DNA from: Trichopria drosophilae
Taxonomy: Eukaryota; Arthropoda; Insecta; Hymenoptera; Diapriidae
DNA length: 64,000 bases
Direction: 5' to 3'
Assembly (NCBI GenBank): GCA_030407085.1
Contig: CM059584.1
Location: 63,627,501 to 63,691,500, forward strand
In this document: positions 34,012 to 45,019 of the stretch, piece by piece
Position numbering within the stretch: the stretch's first letter is position 1
How the letters are laid out: each line of letters starts with the position of its first letter
Program-made: the position numbers and the translations under genes
The notes under the pieces: generated by a model
The model's input: only the letters and a program-made list of their open reading frames with translations
Told to the model about the DNA's origin: nothing
The model's database searches: none

Positions 34012-34425
34012 CATAACAAATATTAATTTATACAAAAATTATAGTTAGAATTATCATCATTTATAATCGCCCGGTGAGTTATAGAGAGTGAAACATAGAG
34101 ACACCTATTCTCCAGGTTCACAAGAGACATTTTTAGGTTAAGCATGGATTATTCCCATATATTCCAGTATATATCACTCACTGAGTATAGTTATTACACG
34201 CCCGTATTATAGTACTTTTTGATATAAGGGCGTAAAAGTTTTTGCAACGAATGTGAAGCTCGAGCCGAAGGTTAGACGTTTGCACAGTTTGCACTGACGT
34301 TTGACGAATGCACAGACGTTTTACAACAATAATATAATATAAATCTTTTCTGAAGTGTGTCGTAAACAAATGCCATCAGCTGACACCTAACTTCATTTAG
34401 TATTCGGTGATAAATTCACCATACT
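33371..34425. other. AT-rich spacer with (AAT)n microsatellite
   Basis: Contains an ataataataat run at about 33979-34012. A ttgcaataata-rich patch at 33390-33450 may be degenerate repeat. No gene supported. Confidence 0.45.
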
Positions 34426-35274
34426 AAAATTCTTTATACATTTTACATATATATGATGTCTAACAAAAATAAAAAGATATCAAATATTATCACCTAATAT
34501 TAAAGTGTTAAATAGAAAATATAAATTTTTTAAGCTATACAACCTTTCACGCGTAACCGGTATCACAAGTGAAACACTTTCTAAAATCATTTATAATAAT
34601 AAATTCATAATATTTAATAACAGCATTACAAAAACATTTCATCCTCCATAGCAACTTCATTTATTATTCGTTGCATTAATTGCATGGCGGATAGGTGCTC
34701 TTGAGAAAAATCCCATCGACTTATGATCCACGACTTGTTTGGTAACATCTTCCACAGCAATCCGCTTTCATCAGCGTTGTATATGTGGTCACGAGCATAT
34801 CTGAAATCCTGAATGAATTGCCGTATTTCATTACAAAATTCTGCATCCTGCACAGAATTTGCCGACAAGGATTCGCCTTGTGTACTCAAAGATCGGATTC
34901 CGTATCGCTTTTTAAAATGACCTAGATAGCCATTACTGGCTTGGAAGTTTTTCGGTTGATTCGGATTTAATTTTTCATTAAAAACTAATGCTGCCTGCTT
35001 AAGAACAAGACCTGTTACTGGCACTCCAGCATCTCTCGCTTCTTTAAACCAAGAAACAAGATTATTTTCAGATACTGAAGCGATAACTGGTGAAAATCTT
35101 TACCGAGACGAATCTATATCCTTATCTTTTAACTTTTTTTGTTTTTTAAAAGATTCTCTTTATTTGCTTTGATGTAGGTCACTGCTGATGGGCAGATATC
35201 ATATGCTTTGACCACAGCTTGTTGCGTTACACCAGCATCAGGCATGTCGAGGATGTTGCACTTTTGTGCATATC
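34426..35274 (-). pseudogene. Tigger/pogo-like transposase, internally deleted
   Basis: The minus strand reads a CENP-B-type HTH segment (FNEKLNPNQPKNFQASNGYL, then HFKKRYGIRSLSTQGESLSA) and the first catalytic motif (YNADESGLLWKMLPNK), then jumps directly to the protein's C terminus (WIISRWDFSQEHLSAMQLMQ, ending EDEMFL, stop near 34626). The junction is at about 34727. The full copy in this window (58.3-59.1 kb joined to 48.3-49.3 kb) shows that the whole middle, with catalytic residues two and three, has been lost. The downstream flank 34426-34625 matches 48150-48347. The upstream part of the gene is also shifted in frame. It cannot encode an active enzyme. Confidence 0.82.
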
Positions 35275-35494
35275 CTTACTGAAAATGTTCGTAATATCAT
35301 ATGATAAATCATATGAGATTTTTAAAATGTCAGTCGATCCGGGAAACTTTTCATGTGATTTCTCAAGTAATTATAAGAAATAATAATAATATGAGAAAAT
35401 GAATTACAATCTTCTGGATTCCTCTAAGATATTAGAGAAATTATAAAAATCTCATATGATTTATCATATGATTTTACGGAAATTTTCACCAGGG
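35275..35494. mobile_element. ~220-bp palindromic MITE, copy 1
   Basis: Terminal inverted repeats of about 50 bp. The right end reverse-complements to ccctggtgaaaatttccgta and is followed by atcatatgataaatcatatg; the left end is the same with a few changes. A second copy sits at the same place in the full Tigger copy (59098-59318), so the MITE entered before the two Tigger copies separated. Confidence 0.7.
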
Positions 35495-36479
35495 CAGGTA
35501 CGATTTATCCATAAAAGGTCATATCATACACATACACTTCCCGGCTAAAATTATGAGTTATTTACAAATTATATACAGGGTGTCCGAAAAGTATGGAAAC
35601 GGTCCTGTAACTGTTTAAAGAAAATATATTTCGAAAATCACTGAAACACGTGAAACGATTTTTGAAAAAATCTATTTTTTCTACGGGGTTCCAACCCCCG
35701 CCCCAAGGGGGGGGGGGCGTGGGGCACGAGTGGGGATGAATATCTTAAATGGCAACATCGATCGATTGGGGGCTCATTTGAAAGGTCTTTTCGAGGCGAA
35801 TACAACACAGTAGGCAAAAGTGCCGTTGCGTCCACATGTAGCGGAAGTATTCATCGTTTGAAATTTTTAATCTCAGAAGCCAATATTCGGATTCAACATA
35901 GCACACAAAATGCTTAGCACCCTCCTCTTTAACACGGGTTTGGGACAATTATTGGCAGATGTCTGATATTTTTTTTTACATTTGGTCCTTTCCATTGTTT
36001 CGCTTGTTTCAGCGATTTTCGATTTTTTTTTCTTTCTACAGAACCGTTTCATGAAAAGTGTGTAAACTGTCGGATATCGCGAGAAATACAGGTCGAATAA
36101 AAAAACAATAATTTTTATTGCAGATTTCGTTTGTTTAGAAAAAGTTACTTGAATTTTACATTATTATTATGATCGTGTTAGTGGATACATGGTGCTGTAA
36201 CCATCGAGATTAAAATTCTGCTAAAGTGTTAAACTGGTTTAAATATTAAAAATTTAGTATAACAATAAGTGCAGCCACATTACGAAATTTTGTGAGTCTC
36301 AATAAATAAAGTATGCGATCCTGCTGAAATACATTCACGTACGCAAGAACGTCGTTTTCGTTGAAGATGCCCCACAGAATAAACATTCGAAATTTCCCTT
36401 TGCGTGTGACAGAACTTTCAAGTTTTTCACGACTATTTCGTGTTTGTTATACTAGCAATCCGAAATATTACTGTTACAT

Positions 36480-36832
36480 CATTCAACAATGTCTGGTTTC
36501 AATAGGATGGTGCTCCGTGTCATTTTGGTTTGATTGTACGCAATCGATTGAACAACATTTTCCCCGGGCGTTGGATCGGCATGCGAGGTTCGATTGAGTG
36601 GCCCCCAAGTCCACCGGATCTAACACCTCTGGATTATTTTTACTGGGTTTTTTTGAAGAACAAGGTGTACCCAACAAACTTATAGACATTAATGAGTTAA
36701 AGGAAAGAATAATTCAATGTTCTAATTCGATATCTAAAGAAACGCTGCAAAAAGTAAATGATAACTTCTATGCACGATTGGGATATTATCAAGTTGCTGA
36801 AGGACATCAATTTGAACATCTATTTCAGTAGT
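36480..36832 (+). pseudogene. Mariner-like transposase C-terminal remnant
   Basis: Reads, with a frame change and stops (including TAG in the FQxDGA motif), the second catalytic Asp region (DGAPCHFG), then RWIGMRGSIEWPP, then PPDLTPLDYFYW with the third catalytic Asp. From 36598 an intact stretch runs to the stop (INELKERIIQCSNSISKETL, ending GHQFEHLFQ). The spacing between second and third Asp is 41 residues, the same as in the intact transposase at 43440-44522, so both belong to one clade. The N-terminal half is not recognisable upstream. Confidence 0.78.
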
Positions 36833-36994
36833 TGGCACAAGCTTAATAAAATACTAGAAATAAAATACATATAAAAAGAAAATATTAAACCTCAAAAAAT
36901 AAAAATCATTACTTTTAGATTCCGTAATTCCATGGCTTTTTCAATGAAGCAAAATTAAAATGCCGAATTAAGTGTATTTAAATGCAAAAAAAGT

Positions 36995-37160
36995 TAAACA
37001 AACATTTTTTAAAATAAAATTAAAAAAAAAGATTCTCAAAATCGTCCACCTCCTCGCGGTGAGAATCGGGAAACTTTGAAATAGTCAAAGGCAAAGGACG
37101 CAACTAAAAATTTCAAAAACGGTATCGTCTATTGCAAGTCTGCAACTAACGAATTGCATT
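36995..37160. repeat. Fragment related to the piggyBac-like foldback
   Basis: gattctcaaaatcgtccacctcct then gcggtgagaatcggg and caaaggcaaaggacgc match the inner part of the foldback arm at 61130-61210 with about 80-85% identity by eye. Confidence 0.55.
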
Positions 37161-37902
37161 CAAATCCGAGTACATTTCATAAAAATGATCCGACATTTTA
37201 TTTCACCGATTTTAAATTAATGAAATGTATGTATACATGGGACATTCCACGTTAACCGAACACTGCTCTACCCACAATTAAAAACAAAAAAAAAATACGA
37301 ACGAGGGCTCATTTTACAACTTAAGGTCTATACTATCGAATGCCGAGTGCGCATTTACAAAATCCAAAATGGTCTCTCCAATATGGCGTCCCGAAGCTCT
37401 TAATTTGTTGAAAACATTTTAAAACTTGTCTAAAATAAAAATTCGGTGCATGTTTATTGTGCTTTTTATGCTCTCCGATGTATTTTGACCACCCAAACAC
37501 GCATCCACTCATCAACTTACATTTTTTCTAACCTCAAAAATAGGTAAAAATAGATATTTTTGAAAAATGGTTTCGCTTAATTCGGTAATTGTCAAAATCT
37601 TCATTTGTTCAAAAGTTACTAGATTCAAAGTTTTAAAAGTCGATTATGACGGCTAAAAATTAATAGCAGCGCCATCTATGCCTAGTGTTTTGGATTCGTC
37701 TCGAAAAGACCTTTCAAATAAGCCCCTGCTCGAACCATGTTGCCATTTAAGATATGCCCCACGCACCCCCCTTGGGGTGGGAGGTTGGAACCCCGCAGAA
37801 AAATAGATTTTTTGAAAAATCGTTTCACGTGTTTCAGCGATTTTCGAAATATCTTTTCTTTTAAAAGTTACAAGACCGTTTCCATACTTTTCTGGCACCC
37901 TG

Positions 37903-38365
37903 TATATTTATGCATAATTGTGTTACAACTTTTATGTTCTGGTAATTTATTGGTTACTCTCAAAGATCAGAAGTTACAGAATTGATTCTCGGTAGCTGAG
38001 AATCGTTTATTAGGGACCTTCCGTATAAAGGTGATCGACACCCCAAGTGAAGAAATAGCGGTGAACTTAAGAATAGTAACTTTAGTATATAACAAAAGAA
38101 TGTCAACCGTAGGTCGTACAGTATCAGTACGGACGAGTGTGTAGGAACGAAATTCTGTATAAAGTCGTTCATTCGCGAACTAACGTGCCGTGTAGATTTC
38201 GTGAGACGCGAAGTCTCTAAGTTCCCGAGTCTTGAACCGAATTCGTCGAGACCATGCGCGACTTGCGATTGAACTCCGATGTACTAAACGATGTGCTTAG
38301 TTAGGTGCATCATACACGGTTCGACTCTGACTTCGGGCAATGCGATTGCCCTTTGTATATGGTAG
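37903..38365. other. Spacer before the cysteine-rich pseudogene
   Basis: No ORF supported. It could hold 5' untranslated sequence or an upstream exon of the following pseudogene. Confidence 0.35.
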
Positions 38366-40405
38366 ATGTCGATGAGATCATCGTTCCTTCGCCATGGACA
38401 CCTGCACTTGTTGTTTGCCAAGTGTCATCTTCCACGAATCGCTCACCCCTTTGACCTATTCGTGACCTCCGCGATTCTGGAACGTGTACTATTGTGTGCG
38501 CGTGTGAGTCGCAATCTTATGGATTGTCTCACTTCGAGCTTCGGCGTGGCATATTCCTTTCTTGACCGTTTGGGATTGCAGCTAGAGGAACCCGTGATTC
38601 CCCGTGTAAGTTGTAGCACGTGTGCAATCTATGTGCGACGCCGAATCGGGCCCTTCGGTGTGTGCGTCTTGTCGATCTTTCGAAGGCAAGAAGATACGAC
38701 GATTTCGTGGAAGATGCAAAACAAGAACTCTTCGATGTGGCAACTTGCAAATGTGACATGACCATTAGCTGTTCCTGTGATATGTCACCGGAAAGATGCG
38801 TTTGTCTGATTACCATATACTGCCATTGTGAAAAAGAGAAGAAAATTCCTTACATTCAGAGAAAGTTTTTATATGATCAAAGAACATCCAAAGTTTCGAT
38901 GATGAGAACCGAAAGTGAGGAATCAGATAAAAGAACAGTAAACAACGTAGATTTGACGAATCTTCGCACGGTTCACGTGAAGTTATAGATCCCTCAGGGT
39001 ATGAAGTTTCTGTTTCCTCCAAAGAAGAAATTGCTGATAACGAATCTGAATCACTAATATGCAATAGACTCGAGTCCTCAAGTGAAGATTATAAAGTTTC
39101 CGACTATACTGCAGCGACCATATCGGCTACAGTCCAATTAACTAGTACATCACAAATGAGACTTCACTTTTCTCGAATAGCCGCTACTAGCGACAGATAT
39201 AGAGTATCAGATCGTGCAACTTCTGCTTTAGTTTCTAGTGTTCTAAGCGACCTTGGGATCGTAAATGAAAATAGCAGAACAGTTATTGTTGATAGAAATA
39301 AAATACGACGTGAGAAACATAAGTTAAGAGATGAATTACAAAATTCTCAAATTCATTCATGTGATGAGTTTCAGGGTTTATACTTTGATGGCAGAAAGAT
39401 AACACTCTACGTATGCAAGAAATTGGTGATAAGCGAATTCAGAAAGTGTTTAAAGAAAATCATTACTCTCTTATTGGTGAACCGAATTCTACTTACATAG
39501 GTCACCTACCTCAGGCACTGGAAAAGGCATTGCACAGAGTATTATATATTATCTTAATGACAATTCCATCGATCATTCAATCTTAAACGTTATTGGTGAG
39601 GATGGGACAGTCGTTAATACAGGATGGAAATCTGGAGTAGTACGCAACGCAGATCTCATTCTTCATAGACCACTGCAATGGAGTATTTGCCTTTTGCACT
39701 TTAACGAATTACCTTTAAGAAATTTGTTCGAATACCTAGATGGTAAAACTGATTGTCCCAAATCCTACAATAGAGATATAGGTAAGAAACTTCAGACATG
39801 TGAAAACTTACCTATAGTAAACTTTCAGTGTATTGAGTGTATACTTCCTGAAATTAATTCCAAGAACCTCAGTACTGATCAGAAGTATCTATATGACATT
39901 TCCCAATGCATTCATTCAGGTGTTTGTTCGCCTAATGTTGCCAATCATGATTCTGGACCTTTACCACATGATAGGTGGTTGACTACCGCAAATAGAATTT
40001 TGAGATTATATGATTCATCAAGCGAACCCGCGGCAAGTTTAATTCAGAATGTAACATATCTATTGAAAACCTGCTCACCATTCTGGTTTGCCGTTAAGTC
40101 GAAAACGTCAATAGTTGATGGTCCAAGGCATGTATTTGAAATGATTAAATCATCACGATACTTGCCAAATAGTTTGAAAGCACTAGTTGATCCCGTTCCC
40201 AGAAAGTCTTAAAGATGTAGTGAATTAGAAACAGTATCCTAGCTTCGTTAAATTACCATGTCATACGTAAGCTGTAGAACGCTGCGTGAATTTAGTTACC
40301 GAAGCTGCAGGCAAAGTGTGCGGAGCTAAAAACAGGGATGCATACATAAGAAGTACACTTCTGTCCCGTTCTAAATTGTCCGTGTTTGACACGAAACATC
40401 AATTT
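38366..40405 (+). pseudogene. Decayed cysteine-rich protein gene of unnamed family
   Basis: I cannot name this family. From memory, similar proteins occur in many copies in arthropod genomes, so a mobile origin is plausible but unproven. Blocks in order: a leader frame (38366-38620); a Cys-rich segment from 38620 with CNLC, then FVEDAKQELFDVATCKCD, then CSCD and CHCEKEKKIPYIQRKFLYDQ; a Ser-rich linker and a basic block (RNKIRREKHKLRDELQN) to 39500; then an open frame 39694-40211 with CIECILPEINSKNLS and GPLPHDRWLTTANRILRLYD. After a gap the family C terminus appears to continue at 40240-40400 (AVERCVNLVTEAAGKVCGAK, then FDTKHQF). Several frameshifts and at least one deletion separate blocks. 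Not coding as it stands. Confidence 0.6.
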
Positions 40406-42357
40406 CAGGCATAAAAATTCCAAGAGAACTTGCTCGTCTTGCAAATGGTTGGTTGGGTTGGTAGGGCGGCGGTGGAACTCGACGCGCAGCTACCTTCCCG
40501 TGGTAAATTCTAAGGTGTGCTTGAACAAAGTTACAGTGACATGAAGAAGACATTTTACAAATTTTTCATTTTTGAGTAAAAGTTGGCTGTTATTTAGTAC
40601 GTAATAGTTCTGTCGAAACATTTTATATTGGTATCAGAGATGGGCCATTTGTCGAGGAATAGTGTTAAGAAAAATCATGTTGATTTAGAAGTGATTAGCA
40701 TTTTTTCAAAAAAGTTATACGAAAATAATAGAAAAACTTTTTTTTTCTATTTAAAAATAACGTTAAATTTCAAGCTCATTGCGCGATCGGAAAATAGCAT
40801 TTGAAAAATCTGCAAAAATTCAGGTCAATTTCAATTGTGTTCTTGCAAATATTCCGCACTAGGCGCTGTCGGTTTTCGAAACTTCTCCTTTTTCGTCCCA
40901 CCCTAAAGGGTATCACGCGCTCGTGGTTATGGGCCAACTTTAACAATCAATATATGGAAAAAGAAGCAAAACACATCGTTGCTGATTTTTTTTTGTAAAA
41001 TACACATATGTTGGTAGTCTTTAAAAAAATGTTTTTCAGAATGTTTTATCATCTTCTTGGTGGTTTTAAAATTATGGAAAAAATATATTGTTAAATAAAC
41101 ACTGGACAAATTTTTTTGCGCAATGTTCATAATTTTATATTAAAATTCAACATTTTTCACAAAAATACAAAAATCAGCAATGACGTGTTTTTCTTCGTTT
41201 TCAAGAAATTGATTTTTGACCGATGTAATGAATTTTTAAAAAATACTATAGTGTTGTTGGGTTCGTTGATTATAAACACAGTGACAAAATTACAAATTTC
41301 AAAATGGCTGTTTTTATATGGCGGATAATGATGTCTGCATTTCTAATAATCGCTGAATAAATTTAAAGTATAATGACAGTAGATGTCTTAAGTTCAATTA
41401 AGAATATCACATTAAATTTCAAAATGGAATATCAAAATGGCCGATCCAATATGGTGGAAAATACTGCGAAATAACTAAAAATTTTATTTGGGATTCCTAA
41501 AACTAAATGTTTTGGATAATTGTGGTTATTGAGTACAATATGATATGAAAAATTTGGGATTTAAAAACGGTGGGTCCAATAAAGTAGACAATGTACAACG
41601 AAAAGATAATTTTTTTCTCGATGTCGATATAAGGCAACATTTCTGAAGTTTTTTCTCCACGCGTCATAAAAGGAAGTCAGTGTGATTTTTTTAGACACTC
41701 GGTAGTTTTGAAATCCCTTAAACCACAAATAGTGTAAATTTTCTCTTACACTTTAGAACATTAAGATACAACTATAATAATGAAAGCAACTCCCTATACA
41801 TCATTTAGGCCGTTACTAGAGCAGAACTCCGGTAAAAATGAGTTATGTAGAATACTTTATAATTGCATACAAAAGTTATATACAATTATATAGCATTTTT
41901 GTCTCGGTACAATTGTATTTAAACTTTGTTAAAGAAGTAATATAATAAAATATATAATCAGTGTTTAATAGTGCCCACATACATCCTCTTACAATATACA
42001 TCATTTTTGTGATAAAAGGACACCGCAATTTTTAGCCCATTTAAAAGTTAAGAAACCCCTTAAACTAGCCTTAACCATAATAGTTTTCACAAAGTTTTGG
42101 GTTTTCTAGATAAGTTTTATTATGGAACAGAATTTTATTTGTAATTTTTCATTTTTTCGATGAAAACAACTTCCTGCAAATTATTTGGCCCTGAATAATT
42201 AAGAAATCCTAAATCTTAAAACACCCATACATTTTTAATAGCTAATTATTTGTACCCAAAGCGATCCATTATCGTATACGAGTAAAAACAATAATAAGCT
42301 CGAAAATGTACTAATATAAAAAAGTATTCGTATACGTACTGTCACGTCTGGACATAA

Positions 42358-42358
<1 letters not shown>
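40406..42358. other. AT-rich repeat-derived stretch
   Basis: No gene supported. 41280-41600 contains caaaatggctg, aaaatggccgatccaatatg and similar words shared with 29-30 kb and 60-61 kb. The rest is low-complexity AT-rich sequence. Confidence 0.45.

Positions 42359-42434
<76 letters not shown>
42359..42434. repeat. (TA)n microsatellite
   Basis: About 75 bp of TA repeats directly left of a mariner-like terminal repeat. A shorter TA run lies beyond the right terminal repeat (45742-45755), so the element inserted in a TA array. Confidence 0.95.
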
Positions 42435-42437
<3 letters not shown>

Positions 42438-43100
42438 GGTGATCGAAAAGTCCCGGAACAGCAAAATATCTCAGCGGGAGTGCATTTTCGAGGAAAATGT
42501 TTCAGACAAAAGTTTCAGGATTTTTCCCTGGCTATTTAATGGCGATATTGAATTTGACCTTGAACATGACCTTGAAGGTTATTTCAAGGTCAAGTTAATT
42601 TTTTTAAATGGGAACCCCTATTTTTTTTCATGGATTCTGAAAGAGCGGGAAATGTTACGTCCCAGTATGATATGATCGATTTTTCCGGCAAGGTCATTTC
42701 AAGGTGAAACTTAAAACTCCCGTAACGGCGAAATATCTCAGAGGGTGTGCATTTCTTTGGAAATTGTTTCAGACAAAAGTTTAAGGATTTTTCCTGGGAT
42801 ATTTAATGGTAGCACAGAATTTGACCTTGAACATGACCTTGAAGGTTATTTCAAGGTCAAGTTTTTTTTTTTTAATGGAAACTGCTATTTTTGTTCACGG
42901 ATTCGGAGAGAGCACAAAATTTTACGTCCAAATATGCTATGGCCGTTTTTTTCGGCAATGTCATTTCAAGGCCAAACTTAAAACTCCCGGAACAGCGAAT
43001 TAACTCAGCAAGAGGCACCATTGAATTTAACCTTGAAAATTACCTTGAGGCTTATTCTAAGCTCAAGACTATTTTTTTTTAATTGGAACCCCGTTTTATT
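42435..43100. repeat. Left terminal inverted repeat with tandem subunits
   Basis: Subunits start at about 42462, 42728 and 43000. Each of the first two contains three TGACCTTGA or TCAAGGTCA words; a match to the monomeric nuclear-receptor site of FTZ-F1/ERR type is noted as a word match only. Confidence 0.8.
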
Positions 43101-43239
43101 TTCGTAATGTTTCCAGAGTTTCCAGAGTGCAATGCATTATCATTGTTCCCGGATAAAAATATAGATTTTTTTTTTTACATCCGATACGTTTATAAATTTC
43201 GTATGTATGGGTAACATTTTTACATTGTTTCCAATGCTA

Positions 43240-43395
43240 CCGCCGGCTTTAGCATTACCCAAGATGTACCGCGTGGAGGTAGCACGGTCGGGTTTACACC
43301 TCTTCGGGGTGCTTTGTTCAGGTGGTCCCCCTCGCCGTCACCTGTGCGTGTGCGTGTGCGTGTGTGTGTGTGTGTGGGTGTCCCCAGACAGTTAA
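43240..43395. mobile_element. GC-rich insertion ending in GTGTGC/GT repeats
   Basis: Starts near gctaccgccggctttagcat and ends in gtgcgtgtgcg followed by GT repeats (to about 43377). Its composition is foreign to the mariner element. The layout, GC-rich tail abutting an AC/GT-type repeat, resembles the R1/Waldo-like tail at 361-842, but I found no shared sequence. Identity uncertain. Confidence 0.35.
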
Positions 43396-43439
43396 GGCAA
43401 GATGGGTATACTAAGATTTTGATGAAATTATGTATCTTA

Positions 43440-44522
43440 CTAAAGCTTATGCTCAAAGTGATTGCCATGAACTTCTTGGCAATATCCCAAGCGATTATAA
43501 AAAGTCGATACGACTTTTTTAATCATATCTGGTTCTATAGCCGCGATCTCATCCCGTATTCGTTGTTTTACTTCCTCAATATTCACCGGTTTCGTTCGAT
43601 ACACTCTATCTTTGAGATAACCCCATAGAAAATAGTCAAGGGGCGTAAGATCCGGAGATCTTGGTGGCCATTCTATTACACCCCTTCGACCTATCCACCG
43701 CTCTGCGAATACATCACTCAAATAATTGCGAACATCTGTTGCATAATGGGGTGCTGCACCATCTTGCTGAAACCAAGTCTGATCGAAATCCTCGCCTACA
43801 ATAACCTGAATAGCAGGGATGATGTCGTCCCTCAACATATCGTGGTATTTTTGACCAGTAAGGGTACCCTCGATGAAGAAGGGCCCAACTACCGCATTGT
43901 TTATAATACCTGTCCATACGTTTACTTTTTCAGGATATTGAGTAGAACGACTATCGACCATCCAATTAGGATTGGTTTCACTCCAATAAGACATGTTATG
44001 TCTATTGATTGCCCCATTTAAGAAGAATGTAGCTTCATCAGAAAATACGATGCGATTCAAGAAACCGGCATCAGCATCTATTCGATTCATCATTAATTCC
44101 GCAAACTGTAGGCGTCTATCAGGATCGTCTTCATTCAATTGTTGTACGAGTCTAACTTTGTATGGGTGAAATTTTAAGTTTTTAGTTAAGATCCGTTGTA
44201 CTGTACCGTAACATAAGTCGTGCTGCTGTTTAACTTTCCTGATGGAAGTATGAGGATCTTCCGTTATTGACAGCGCAACATTCAACTCATTTTCTTCAGT
44301 TGATGCTGTTACTGGACGACCTGCTCTTGGGAGATCCCTCACAGTACCGTGAACTTCAAAACGATTTATTGTTAAGCTAACAGTAGATTTAGAAATCGGT
44401 TCTCGTCCCTCTCTAAATGATGCGTTAAATAAGGTTCGCACATTCTCTAAAGATCGCTGGTTATCACCCCAGCCTCTCATCATGAGAATGGTTATTCTTT
44501 CTCGTTCACTTAGCGCAGCCAT
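43440..44522 (-). CDS. Mariner-like transposase, 360 aa, intact
   Basis: A complete frame from ATG (44520-44522) to a stop at 43440, without interruption, which is rare in this window. N-terminal helix-turn-helix region: ERERITILMMRGWGDNQRSL, then STVSLTINRFEVHGTVRDLP, and a GRP linker (RAGRPVTAS). Catalytic core: first Asp in NRIVFSDEATFFLNG, second in TWFQQDGAAPHYATD, third in SPDLTPLDYFLWGYLKD. I count 41 residues between the second and third Asp, i.e. a DD41D-type spacing within IS630/Tc1/mariner. The tail RLGYCQEVHGNHFEHKL is typical of this group. It would cut and paste the element at TA sites. The uninterrupted frame suggests recent activity or selection; expression cannot be judged. 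The start is chosen as the first ATG before the HTH. Confidence 0.93.
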   Translation of the reverse strand: MAALSERERITILMMRGWGDNQRSLENVRTLFNASFREGREPISKSTVSLTINRFEVHGTVRDLPRAGRPVTASTEENELNVALSITEDPHTSIRKVKQQHDLCYGTVQRILTKNLKFHPYKVRLVQQLNEDDPDRRLQFAELMMNRIDADAGFLNRIVFSDEATFFLNGAINRHNMSYWSETNPNWMVDSRSTQYPEKVNVWTGIINNAVVGPFFIEGTLTGQKYHDMLRDDIIPAIQVIVGEDFDQTWFQQDGAAPHYATDVRNYLSDVFAERWIGRRGVIEWPPRSPDLTPLDYFLWGYLKDRVYRTKPVNIEEVKQRIRDEIAAIEPDMIKKVVSTFYNRLGYCQEVHGNHFEHKL

Positions 44523-44819
44523 TGCTCTTTGTACGAAATATACGTACGTATTTTGTTACTGAAATGATGCTTAATACGTTTAGATAGGAAAGGCGTTTAG
44601 ATAGGAAATCCATGTATCTCACAAAACGATAAAGTTAAGACCAAAATGTAACCTTATAAGACTGTACACGTATGTATAAATTCAATGTGAATGTATGTTG
44701 TTTATTTACTTCGCTGGTGACTCGTGCTCTCTGTCGCTGTTCGCGCGCCCAAGTTCACTTTGCATAAGTGTTGCGTAAGATGTATGTATACACTTTTTTT
44801 AAACAGTTTATTATTCTAT
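44523..44819. other. 5' region of the mariner transposase gene
   Basis: Upstream of the transposase start (minus strand). Contains duplicated tttagataggaaaggcg/tttagataggaaat words at about 44579-44610. No clear TATA at a defensible distance. Confidence 0.35.
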
Positions 44820-45018
44820 TTACAAAATTAGAGGACAAGCGAGGGACAGGAACTGATTCCTAAATCGACTTTTGGCAGAACAATAAATTGTTTCGAAGTT
44901 TACGGCACTGTAAAGGATCTCCATAGAGCAGATTGTCCAGTAATAGCATCGACTGAACAAAATGAATTTAACCACTCTCAATACCGGAAGATCCTCATAA
45001 CTTCGTTAAGAAAATGAA
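44820..45018 (+). pseudogene. Fragment of a diverged mariner transposase N terminus
   Basis: On the strand opposite to the intact transposase, the text reads FEVYGTVKDLHRADCPVIAS then TEQNEFNHSQYRKI, clearly related to the FEVHGTVRDLPRAGRPVTAS segment of the intact protein. It ends right at the right terminal repeat. It may be a relic of the element's original transposase, with the intact gene brought in later, or of an internal rearrangement. Confidence 0.65.
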
Positions 45019-45019
45019 A

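Larger units (their letters stand above)
35576..37902 (+). mobile_element. Mariner-like element, dead, long TIRs
   Basis: Left end CAGGGTGTCCGAAAAGTATG at 35576 is matched in reverse complement at 37883-37902, and similarity extends about 250 bp inward on both sides (35576-35825 and 37650-37902), including a C/G-rich tract. TA dinucleotides flank both ends. The interior has a transposase remnant at 36480-36832 and a foreign fragment at 36995-37160. Confidence 0.82.
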
